Source: Pectinophora gossypiella (lineage: Eukaryota; Arthropoda; Insecta; Lepidoptera; Gelechiidae). From it: a DNA stretch of 64,000 bases. The notes beneath the pieces are model-generated. The model was not told the origin of the DNA. It worked only from the letters and a program-made list of their open reading frames with translations, and did no database searches. The position numbers and the translations under genes were made by a program. Every line of letters starts with the position of its first letter. The first letter of the stretch is position 1. Location: assembly GCF_024362695.1 (NCBI RefSeq), contig NW_026063253.1, positions 310,001 through 374,000 of the forward strand. Direction: 5' to 3'. This document shows positions 55,186 to 64,000 of this stretch, piece after piece.

Positions 55186-55706
55186 TGAGCAGTTATATTA
55201 TTAATTCAACCTACCTAATTATCGACTAAAGACAAGCAAACTCATGAGTAGAAGTTAGTAATATGTACATATTTGTAATGTGCAAATTAAGTCCCTTTCA
55301 TTTGATACTCAACACAATCCAATTGGAAGAAAAGAAAATGTTTCGCCCTCAGTTTATGACCTATAGAGGGCGCCACACTGAACTTAAGGTGACGTGGGAT
55401 AGCCTATAACTACCGGGCAATTAAGACGCTTCTAGTGACACCATATTTGTTAATTTCTGACAAGTGGCTTAGAAGTTTGTAAGTATATTAAAAAAATATA
55501 TATATTTTCCTTTTACAAAATTATGCTCTTAAAGCTAAAATGCAGAGGTCTCTTTTTGAGACCCCGTTCTTCTATATGAAGGTGAACAATTATATAAATA
55601 GGTGCTAATCTAATTTTCATACCTAATAAACAATAACCATAACTAAATAAAACGAAAAAGAAATTGGGCAGATTTTTGAGTAGATGTATGACGTGTGTAA
55701 ATGTAA

Positions 55707-55738
<32 letters not shown>

Positions 55739-56408
55739 TACGTGGGGTAGTATGTGTAATACTAATAATTGAGTGATTTTGTAGATATATACATAGCGAT
55801 CAAACACATAACCTTCTTTTCTGCATCGCCGATGTCGGGTAAAATTAATATTACACAGCGGGATAAGATAATATATCTGCGCCATTACTAACCTAATTTA
55901 ATTACCCAGATAGCAGTTGTGAGCCGTGAATCAAATTCTCAAGTGCATATTTCATTTGCACCGAAAACTATTATTGCGCAATTTTCAAAATTCCTCTCCA
56001 ATTACAGAAATTGCGTTCCATGAGTCTTGTTAAAAAAAGCTTATATCCACCACTCGTTTGCGCTGAACAATGAAACTTAACTTTAACAATGTATGGTTGG
56101 ATTTGCTTAGACACTCAAATGATATACCATTCGAGCTAGACTACTAGTGGCAATGTCTCCAGCGTTCCCATAAAATGGTTCAATTTATTTGTTTTAAAAG
56201 AAACTAGTTTTTCTGTTCATTAATACTAGTACTCTTTTAATTAAAAACTTCTTTTGTGATTTCAAACTGTTCGTATCATATTAGCGTTCGGTGTAGAGCA
56301 AAAAAGCGCTTTGTTTCTGACTAGATTGAAAGCTTTTAAAGTAATTATGCCATCATTACCTGCCTTTAGAGTTGATAAGATTGGTTGCTAATCTCACAAC
56401 CCTAGTTT
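55186..56408. other. No gene; (GT)n microsatellite
   Basis: A GT repeat covers about 55,707-55,734. Short open frames only. Confidence 0.55.
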
Positions 56409-56420
56409 AATAAAACTCTT

Positions 56421-56756
56421 CTTAAATCGTGTGGGTTGTGAGGTGAATTACCAACCTCATCAACCCTGGTGTCAGGGTTATTATTAAGCCGCCAAAGGCC
56501 CCTGACATGGCTCGTGTAACGACTACTTACTTACATCAGTAAGTAGTAACCGGGACCAACGGCTTAACGTGCCTTCCGAAGCACGGATCATCTTACTATT
56601 TGGACAATCAGGTGATAAGCCTGTAATGTCCTAACTAAACTTGGGATCTTAAGTGATTTTTTGTGATGTCCCCACCGTGACTCGAAACCGGGACTTTCGG
56701 ATCGTGAGCCCAACGCTCAACCACTGGACCACGGCGTCCGTAACGGTCCATTATAT
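56421..56756 (-). mobile_element. SINE-B, full length, 12-bp target duplication
   Basis: AATAAAACTCTT is duplicated at 56,409-56,420 and 56,757-56,768. The head (GGACGCCGTGGTCCAGTGGT) is preceded, in the SINE sense, by about 13 extra bases inside the duplication. Confidence 0.93.
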
Positions 56757-56939
56757 AATAAAACTCTTACTTTACATGATTGGTATACGAGGTGATTGAG
56801 AGGTTGGCTTGTTTAGCAAATCAAAAGCTCACGAAAATATTTTCAATTGAGCTATAAACCGCTAATGCACATCCATCTTAAGATAAACTAACGCACGCGT
56901 CACCAAGCTTTCTATTACAAAACGTTTAACAACATGAAC

Positions 56940-57430
56940 AACTAAACGCATGATTACTTCATGATATGGCCAAATGTTGGCAATGATATCGTAAAATTAG
57001 TAACATCATCCACCGGTAGTAGCGCTGGTATCGATTATATTTAAAATTCGATTTTATTGTTGTTATAATCGATGAATTAATGTAAAATTGCAATTTTAAA
57101 TATCCATGGTACCTATAATTTAAATTTTATCTATATTTGAACCTAAGAAATTAATCGAATGCCAAGCTGCTGCGTTGGCAAGTTCTGGGCCGATACTATT
57201 TAGTTTGCCATCGACACGATAGGAAGAAGAATCGACTGTTCGCATTTTTATTACACCACATAGCATGGACACCACCTGCATTCATGATATGGCCAAACGT
57301 TGATTGAAATATCATTAAACGTTGGCGCTTCAACGATATGGCCAAGTTGGCTTTTTCATGACATATGACCATTCCATAAGATTGGGGAACACATCATGAA
57401 ATGATCAATTCTAAGATCAGGCCATGACAT
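56940..57430. repeat. Dispersed repeat with CATGATATGGCCAA motifs
   Basis: TTCATGATATGGCCAAATGT (about 56,960), TTCATGATATGGCCAAACGT (about 57,282) and CGATATGGCCAAGTTGG (about 57,334), with TTTTCATGACATATGACC. Likely a non-autonomous element or nested pair; ends unclear. Confidence 0.5.
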
Positions 57431-58435
57431 CGACGTTTTAAAAGTAGGTATACTGAGATAGGGGGAAAGCCCCAACTCTCGACCGATGTCAATTTAGGTA
57501 CTTCTGACTTTTTTATAAATAAAAAGTGTCTAGGCGAGCTGCAGTCATTCTTACTAATAGGTAGGAGAACTGCCGTGAATAGTGCAGATAATTGGAGGAA
57601 AGGTAGCAGTTTAAAATTGCATAAGGATAGTAACAGAAACAGGGCGGCAGAAGATTAATTAGGATGATTGGATAATTGCTAACTGTTCAACTGTTGTACA
57701 GTTGAATGAAGTTTTTTATGGAAAGCAACTTACATTTGGACAGCTTCTATGGATTGGGAGGGATTAAAAAACAGAACACGATCAGCTGCTTATCTTCCCG
57801 GGCATGTGGTAATCGACAGAGGGATTATGTCCTTTTTAATATGATTGTACTTACAACTGTTAGCTATACGAGTAGGCTGATCCCTTGTGTTAGCGTACAA
57901 CTCAGGGAAGGGATTTGTCGTGTAAATAACTTTATGTTAGTATAACAAATAAAACTCTTATTAAATATAAATATAATTTTAATATTATCAGTAACAAGCC
58001 GTACGTTTTGGCGCTAACCACAGACTGCGAATCCTCGAGTTGACAGTTGACATCTAACGTAAAACGAGAGGATACGTTTACAGAGTGAGTTACTAATACG
58101 AGTAATTTAAGTTAAAATAATTTACGATAAGTAAGTATAACAATTTATAAAAATAGGTATTTGTACATTCAATTATTATATTAATGCAGGAACAATTGGA
58201 ACAAACATAAAGATAACTATTCATGTATACAAGCATAACTGTAATACTAGTGTTATTTGTAGCCCATATCATGAAGATCATAAAACTTGTGACCATAAGG
58301 TTCATCAGATATATCTTAGGACTTCGTTTCAACAGGTTTTCATTGCAATGAACTGTCAAATTTCGTATCGATCAATGTCATTGTAAAAAAATTACCATAA
58401 GCAATTGTATATACACAGACAACATAACATAGCAA
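57431..58435. other. No gene seen
   Basis: Two open stretches (57,706-57,945 plus; 58,093-58,359 minus) lack recognisable domains, splice signals and conserved relatives here. Confidence 0.45.
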
Positions 58436-58615
58436 CACGCCTGCATCCCCGAAGGGGTGGGCAGAAGTGAATAGTGAATACACCCACACCCCATGTAATG
58501 CAGGTGGGGATACCTGCATGATGGTTGCGATGAGTGTGAGTGTGGAGTATCACCACAAATTATGGCTTGCCTTTTGTGCTGTCCTAAGTGCCCTAACACC
58601 TGCATTCTTAAAGAT
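58436..58615 (-). repeat. Repeat family J copy
   Basis: CACGCCTGCATCCCCGAAGG, GGTGGGCAGAAGTGAATAG, TACACCCACACCCCATGTAA; relatives near 18,900 and 35,930. Probably part of a LINE. Confidence 0.55.
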
Positions 58616-58720
58616 CTTCACAATGCCGTAAGCGTGGCCAACTATTGGTTCGCAAAAATATAGCATCTATCGCCACCGACTTGCAAAGAAGAAGACCCCA
58701 TGTAATATAATATAACATAC

Positions 58721-58994
58721 TAATACGTCCCACTGCTGGGCACAGGCCTCCCGTCATTCAACATGGGGGAATGGAGCATACTCCACCACGCTGCTTCACT
58801 GCGGGCTGGTGGAGGTATTTTACGGCTAATAGCTGGGACCAGCGGATTGACGTGCCCTCCGAAACACGGAATCATCTTACTTTTTCGGTGATTCAAGTTT
58901 GCAAAGTCCTTACCAAACAAAGTGATTTCCCCATCAAACCCGGACCTCCAGACCGTGAGCCTAACGCTCTAACCACTAGACCACAGAGGCTGTT
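58721..58994 (-). mobile_element. SINE-A, full length with small deletions
   Basis: Tail ACGTCCCACTGCTGGGCACA, core (GACGTGCCCTCCGAAACACG), and a minus-strand head with CCTCTGTGGTCTAGTGGTTA. The B-box region is shortened (GTCCGGGTTTGATGGGG). Confidence 0.85.
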
Positions 58995-60198
58995 ACCATA
59001 AAGTAATATAAACAACACTCTTAAATACATACGGTTACGTATAAATCATAGCACATATTGCGACGACATGACACTTGCACTCGCTTGTTTTTACTTTTGT
59101 GACCTTCACAGACTTTTAACCTCAAGTAGAAACAATGTCAAGAAAATGTGGGATATATAATTATGCGAGGTTTCATCCCTTGGTGACACTGAAGCCCTAA
59201 AAGGTTGATGTTTACATAAATTTGTACTTAGTGGGACTTACCTATCCTTATTACGAAGGTACCGTTTTACATCTCTGAACTATTAATACTAGTGGACGCA
59301 CGCGACTTTGTTCCGTTTCCGAGGTAAGAATTTCAGATTTTTTAAATGATTACATTTAGGGTATAGACTCTTAATTTACTAATTAAAAAAAAAACGTATA
59401 CTTATAGTACAATCACTACACAGCCCTAATCATAGACTTGCCTTTTTGTAGGACCATTTAAAATAAATATTTCTATCATATCATAAGTAAGTACATTACA
59501 TTATGTGTAACGGTTTTGCGCGCCAGGATTGCTCACAGATGATAGATTTTTTCCTACTTACTTGACACTTATCTTCACATTTATGACAATTCACACAATA
59601 TCTTTATAAATTGTAGCCTATGTGTTATTCTGTTGTATAATTATTGTAAAGTTTCATTAAAATCCATTCAGTAGTTTTTGCGTGAAAAGTAACAAACATC
59701 CAAAGCTCCATATTCACAAACTTTCACATTTATAATATTAGTAAGATTATTATAAACATTTCATACCTAGCGTTTGTCTATCAAACACTATATTAACTCC
59801 ATTGTTTTGAGCTATTAATTGTTCCTTTTGTGTATTAAGAAAGCAATTTTGCCCCAAAGTATGAAAGACTTATGTTTAAATCTCTTGAATATATTCTACC
59901 TACTATTATTATCTTACATAATGACCTTTGTATTACAAAGATTATAAATAAGCGAAAATATTTCATTACTTAAAAGTAAAATAGATATAATTCATCTAAC
60001 GCAGAAACGTTAATTTGAATTAGATACTTTGCAAAGGTCCATTTTGATTGTTTCGTCGGTATTGCTTTAAAATTGATTGCTTTGGTTGAAATGTGTTTAA
60101 GGATGTCGAATCTAAGTTTAAAATTTAATAAGTGGCGTCTCAATATAATTTTCTCGTGTCTATTAATATATTTTGTAATAGGCACAAGATAGCGCACG
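58995..60198. other. No gene; one repeat 3' end
   Basis: 59,640-59,755 (TAAAGTTTCATTAAAATCCA, TCAGTAGTTTTTGCGTG, TTTATAATATTAGTAAGATT) is a 3' end common among lepidopteran repeats. The rest is AT-rich without a supported exon. Confidence 0.5.
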
Positions 60199-60562
60199 TT
60201 TTATATTAACAATATAAACTGTATTACTTACATCTCTAAGTTGTTAGAAAGTAGCTTTGAGTTCTGACACTTATAAATATTCTTGTAAAAGGTCAGTTCT
60301 ATTTTGGTATTCAATCTTTTTCTCTCTTCTAGAAAAATAATATATTTTTTCGTCTACCTGCTATATTTACAGAGACTTCACATTGTTTTTTAAATCTGTT
60401 AAATCTGTTTCCAACTGTACTTAAATCTTAGGATTTAAAATCATACGACTAGCACCTTCACACTTTGCTTTGACTGGCCAAGTGGTTAAATCCATTTGAG
60501 GGAAACCGACACTAAGTCACAAAAAAATATGTACATGTTGAACCAAATGCGAAAGAATTAAG
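60199..60562 (+). promoter_or_regulatory. Upstream region of the odorant receptor
   Basis: The 360 bases before the start codon are AT-rich and free of the SINE/LINE families found elsewhere. I cannot place a TATA box or start site with confidence, so this is only the position where a promoter or 5' UTR should lie. Confidence 0.35.
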
Positions 60563-61347
60563 ATGAAGAATTTTATGAAAAACATTACTAAGCCGTGTAC
60601 AGAAACAGTGGGCCCAAAAACTGAAGTCGATGACATAACTTCAGTCGCTTTGGTTTTCCAGTGGGTTTTCGGTCAGCAAATCTTAGACCCAAATTGGTCA
60701 TGGAAAAGGGACTTCAAGCCATATTTATTCAGTCTCATATTATTCATTTACGTCATATTCGGCACTTTGGAAATTTTACGCGAAACGTCAGACGCAGAAA
60801 TATGCACCGAAGCTTATTACACTTTAATTATGACTGGTTTATTGCCGATAAAACTGACACTGTTCATCAATAACAGGGAAACATTTCGAGACTTGTATCT
60901 TACTTTGAAGACCACTCTTTTGAAGACTATAAAGGCGGGTCCTAATTTTGATAAAGTCCTGGCGAAAGCGAAGAAAATTGTGGCTGTTTTGTTCGCAATG
61001 GTCGCCATTCCCGTCGCAAATCAGGAGTCTTTGGCTATATGGAACTATGTACACGGCACGCCTACACCTCTGTCTAGATCGACAAACATACTCATGCCAA
61101 TGCATTTCCCTTTTTACGAAATAGCTTGGATTTTGCATTCAATATTCTTATTCGAAATCGCCAGTACGACGGTCGTTCTTGATATGTGGTTCGTTCTTTT
61201 GATCTTTTTCTATTGTGCTGCCAGTGACAGTTTGGAGGAGAGTTTGAAAGTGGAACAGAAAAGAGAAAGCGAGAGTGAAAAGGAGTACGTGGACCGCCTT
61301 AGAGGATGTTTGAGAGCGTTCTACAGAGCTCACGTGCTGCAAACGAA
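60563..61347 (+). CDS. Insect odorant receptor, coding exon 1
   Basis: The ATG at 60,563 opens 261 codons plus two bases. The protein looks like the N-terminal half of an insect 7tm_6 odorant receptor: a short cytoplasmic N-terminus, hydrophobic segments at about residues 54-70, 79-101, 144-165 and 188-225, then a charged loop (KVEQKRESESEKEYVDRLRG). The next segment, LRAFYRAHVLQTK, fits the conserved region before TM5. The exon ends in ...AAACGAA followed by GTACGT; reading on without splicing hits a stop 11 codons later. The product would be a ligand-binding subunit paired with Orco in olfactory neuron dendrites. Subfamily and ligand cannot be told. Four membrane segments in one exon is a long first exon. 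Confidence in family about 0.9. Confidence 0.9.
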
Positions 61348-61847
61348 GTACGTATACGAAGCAACAGTTAGTCGATAAAACGTGCTTGTAAGATAAACAT
61401 ATTGGGGGAAATTTCGATAATGTTGCCATAACAACGGCGTTTGAGATTAAAGCAGCGGCGGATAATCTATTCAAAGCAAATCAAATCAAATGATTTATTG
61501 TATAAATGTAGGTTACCAAAAAGCAGGACTTATATTTAATAATAGTAGTATGCATACGTCCCTATAGTTTACCTTTTCAGGTGTACAATTTTCATTGACT
61601 ATCAATGAATCTATTATTAGGGCGATTCGTTTATCGTAAAAACATACTTATTATTATTAAACTCTTTATTGTACACATTGATATAGATAATAATGACAAA
61701 ATAAAAATAGGTACAAGAAGTGGACTTTCCTGATTATTAGGGCAGCAATATGATAACGTAAGTATTTATTTAAGTACTTAAGTAAGATTGTATTGATGTT
61801 ATGTTAAACATTCAGAACCTCAAGATTATTAAATATTTTATTATTCT

Positions 61848-62138
61848 TGAGGAGTTCGGTGGCGCAGCGGTAAACGCGCTCGGTCTGCGATTGCTAAAGT
61901 TAAGCAACATTCGCAAAGGCCGGTCATAGGATGGGTGACCACAAAAAAAAAAGTTTTCATCTCGAGCTCCTCCGTGCTTCGGAAGGCACGTTAAACCGTT
62001 GGTCCCGGCTGCATTAGCAGTCGTTAATAACCATCAATCCGCACCGGGCCCGCGTGATGGTTTAGGGCCCGATCTCCCTATCCATCCATAGGGAAGGCCC
62101 GTGCCCCAGCAGTGGGGACGTTAATGGGCTGATGATGA
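61848..62138 (+). mobile_element. SINE-C, full length, 10-bp target duplication
   Basis: TTATTATTCT is duplicated at 61,838-61,847 and 62,139-62,148. It reads head GGTGGCGCAGCGGTAAACGC, 5S-like AAAGTTAAGCAACATTCGC and CGGTCATAGGATGGGTGACC, A-run, core, and tail CCCCAGCAGTGGGGACGTTA. Same strand as the receptor, inside intron 1. Confidence 0.95.
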
Positions 62139-62395
62139 TTATTATTCTGATAACGAATACCACTAGAATATTTAAAAAGTCAGGTAAGGCGGTGTACGGA
62201 TTACCATACTATATTAATCAACAGTAAACTGCATGACACTAGTAGTGTTATGGGAAAGTCTTTATTTAGTACTACTATCAAGTTTAGGTATATATGCCAA
62301 CGAATTTCTGTATTGTACTAAAAGCAGCTTTAAAAATCTGATTCAACAAACATTTTTCTTGTGTCATCTTTTTTTAGTTTAAAATGTTAAACATG

Positions 62396-62463
62396 TGTGT
62401 GTGCGTGTGCGTGTGCGTGTGCTTGAGCGTGTGCGTGTGTGTGCGTGTGCGTGTGTGTGTGTT
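62396..62463 (+). repeat. (TG)n/(CGTG)n microsatellite
   Basis: About 68 bases of alternating TGTG and CGTG with one interruption (CTTGAG), in intron 1. Confidence 0.9.
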
Positions 62464-62607
62464 GTGTGAAAATGTATACTTTAATAGTTACAAAGGAAGC
62501 CGATGTTTTTTTTCACTTTTGGTCTCCTAAATCTATAGTTTAGAACAAATAAATAAAAGTGTAGTAGGTATTTCATTTTGCAAAACAGTGTGTTTTATGT
62601 ATTTCAG

Positions 62608-62707
62608 ATTCCTAAGCACAATGAACAGGATGTACAAGTGGCTGGCTTTAGTTCCATTGTGTAACGCCGCAATGTGCACCTGCATCATACTTCTGTTACT
62701 AAGTAAG
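62608..62707 (+). CDS. Odorant receptor, coding exon 2
   Basis: Joined to exon 1 the phase is kept (two bases plus one). The 33 codons read FLSTMNRMYKWLALVPLCNA then AMCTCIILLLLSK, the start of TM5, as expected after the conserved pre-TM5 helix. The acceptor is TATTTCAG; the preferred donor is AAG|GTGAGC (62,708). A second possible donor, GTAAGG at 62,703, would shorten the exon by five bases and change phase. Exons for the remaining TM5-TM7 part are not visible up to 64,000, so the gene is cut by the window. Confidence 0.85.
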
Positions 62708-62889
62708 GTGAGCGTTTCATTACTTTTATAATAGGGTAGATAACCAAGGGGATAATAATGCTATTAAGTGGATAAGGTAACGAACTAGTTGTATCCTTAG
62801 GTCGCGCTTATCCGAATTGGGTTGTGTTAGGTTCAAGATAAATTATGAAATTCTGATTACTAAATTTTTATTTACATTTTAACATTTTA

Positions 62890-63067
62890 ACCCCCCTGTT
62901 TTTACAGGGGTGGGGGGGGGGGGGTTAAAATGGCCAAATCGAAGCAATTCGTCTAAGAACGCAATTTTGCTATTTGACATTTGTATGCGCACTTATTTGT
63001 GTATGGTCAAATTGCATTATTGCTTCTTAGATGAATTGCTTCGATGTGGCCTATTTAACCCCCCAGA
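62890..63067. mobile_element. Hairpin MITE (family H), diverged copy
   Basis: CGAAGCAATTCGTCTAAGAA and CTTAGATGAATTGCTTCGA form the arms, flanked by a G run (62,912-62,924) and TTAACCCCCCAG, as in the copy at 15,514. It lies downstream of exon 2, probably in intron 2. Confidence 0.75.
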
Positions 63068-63433
63068 TCTAAAACTAACGGAAAACATTTTTCTATTTAA
63101 CTTATTCATGAATTTGATTCAAGAAAACCGTAATAACAAGTCCGACATTTTATCACGTTTTTCTATAAGGTCACAGATTTTTCATACAAATTCCAAAGTA
63201 ATTTCGTGTTTTGGCGTTTAGTAAAAAGTGACTGATTTGACTAGTTGGAGGCTAGCCTATTAGATAAAAAGAAAGATACATTGATTACGTCAGTACGCCA
63301 CAGCAAGTATTTAGGACACTTGACTAACAAAAAAAAAAATACAAAACATGACACAGATAAATAAAAAAAATTACATCAGTGGTAGTGGCGGTGTGCCCAA
63401 TAGGGAACTTCCCCGACAGTAAAAAGGCGTAAA
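63068..63433. other. No further receptor exon seen
   Basis: I looked for acceptor-bounded hydrophobic coding on the + strand and found none. An open frame to 63,221 is continuous with MITE sequence. Confidence 0.5.
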
Positions 63434-63444
63434 ACGATTTTCAT

Positions 63445-63659
63445 CTTCTTCTTATCGTGTGGGTTGTGAGGTTGAATACCAACCTCATCAACCCTAGTGT
63501 CAGGGTAATGATTGAGCCGCCAAAGGCCCCTGACATGACTCACGTAACGACTACTTACTTACATCAGTAAATAGTAACCGAGACCAACGGCTTAACGTGC
63601 CTTCCGAAGCACGGACCATCTTACTTTTTGGACAGTCAGGTGATCAGCCTATAATGTCT
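63445..63659 (-). mobile_element. SINE-B, 5'-truncated, 11-bp target duplication
   Basis: ACGATTTTCAT at 63,434-63,444 and 63,660-63,670 are exact duplicates. The insert contains the tail and core only and stops at CAGCCTATAATGTCT, lacking the tRNA head. Truncation with a perfect duplication shows incomplete reverse transcription at insertion, not later loss. Confidence 0.92.
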
Positions 63660-63670
63660 ACGATTTTCAT

Positions 63671-64000
63671 TATCTAGCCTTTAGGGTGATAAAATCAGAG
63701 TACAAGGAAGAACAATTTGAAAAAGAAACGCAGCCCATATCCCCACTTTGGGAACATTCACAGGAAGGACATCACTTGGCGGTAGCAAAACCTATAAGTA
63801 TATAAACAAAATACAATAGTACTAAAGTACTCATTAATGAGGAATAAAATACGTAAATATAAAGTAATGTAAGTTAGACACTTGATTTACCATTTTAATT
63901 AAATTAAGTTGCAAGACTTGCAAGTCGTTAAGGGGTAAGGAAACGCGCGCGGACTGTCTGTCTCACTCGCACGTAAGGGATAAAGTAACGGCCTCCGTGA
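63671..64000. other. No gene; possible SINE-B head at the edge
   Basis: 63,930-63,985 has a repeat piece (AAACGCGCGCGGACTGTCTG) related to 42,250. The last bases, ACGGCCTCCGTGA, match the start of a plus-strand SINE-B head cut off by the window end. Confidence 0.5.

Larger units (their letters stand above)
61348..62607 (+). other. Intron 1 of the odorant receptor
   Basis: GTACGT at the start and TTTTATGTATTTCAG at the end. It contains a LINE tail (about 61,486-61,740), a SINE-C copy, a TG-rich microsatellite and a small hairpin-like repeat near 62,235. Confidence 0.8.

Noticed and set aside
60817..61474. Minus-strand open frames antisense to the odorant receptor
   Set aside because: Shadows of the receptor exon without their own features.
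1..64000. CRISPR array or prokaryotic operon
   Set aside because: Direct repeats present are minisatellites, LTRs and SINEs; the gene structure is eukaryotic with introns.

Overview
The window is eukaryotic, AT-rich, intron-containing and very repeat-dense, and it looks like a moth or butterfly (Lepidoptera). Four things support that: an insect odorant-receptor gene, several tRNA-derived SINE families of lepidopteran type (many with perfect target-site duplications), a Helitron with a typical hairpin/CTAG 3' end, and many RTE/Jockey-type LINE 3' ends. There is no prokaryotic-style gene organisation. Almost everything apart from the odorant receptor is mobile DNA or its debris.

Layout. 1-19,970: repeats only (SINE families I call A, B and D, LINE tails, a Helitron at 11,034-13,046 carrying a 134-bp minisatellite, and a nested fold-back element near 15.4-16.0 kb). 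20,073-32,394: a complete Ty3/Gypsy-class, errantivirus-like endogenous retroelement. It has identical 267-bp LTRs, a GTAC target duplication, a tRNA-Leu primer site, gag, a textbook -1 frameshift signal, pol, a splice acceptor, an F-type env and a polypurine tract. Its 5' leader is split by a 3.6-kb inverted-repeat DNA element that landed inside a ~60-bp tandem repeat. The retroelement itself sits in an old LINE copy. 32,395-60,200: again repeats only. The exception is a 39,402-39,524 fragment that looks like an exon of a phospholipase-B-like gene and lies inside a SINE. 60,563-62,707: the first two coding exons of an odorant receptor on the + strand; the rest of that gene must lie beyond 64,000.

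How the parts work together. The retroelement has the layout of an enveloped insect retrovirus-like element. The LTR promoter would drive one RNA. Gag is made from the first frame, Gag-Pol by -1 slippage at A AAA AAC just before the gag stop, and Env from a spliced RNA using the acceptor at the end of pol. The SINEs have RNA polymerase III-type heads, and two of the families end in the same 3' tail as RTE-type LINE remnants here, so those LINEs probably mobilise them. The odorant receptor is the only host gene with convincing coding structure, and its first intron carries a SINE-C copy and a TG-rich microsatellite.

Limits. SINE and LINE family letters are mine, defined by similarity between copies in this window. 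Boundaries of diverged repeats are approximate (about 10-30 bases). No database search was possible.
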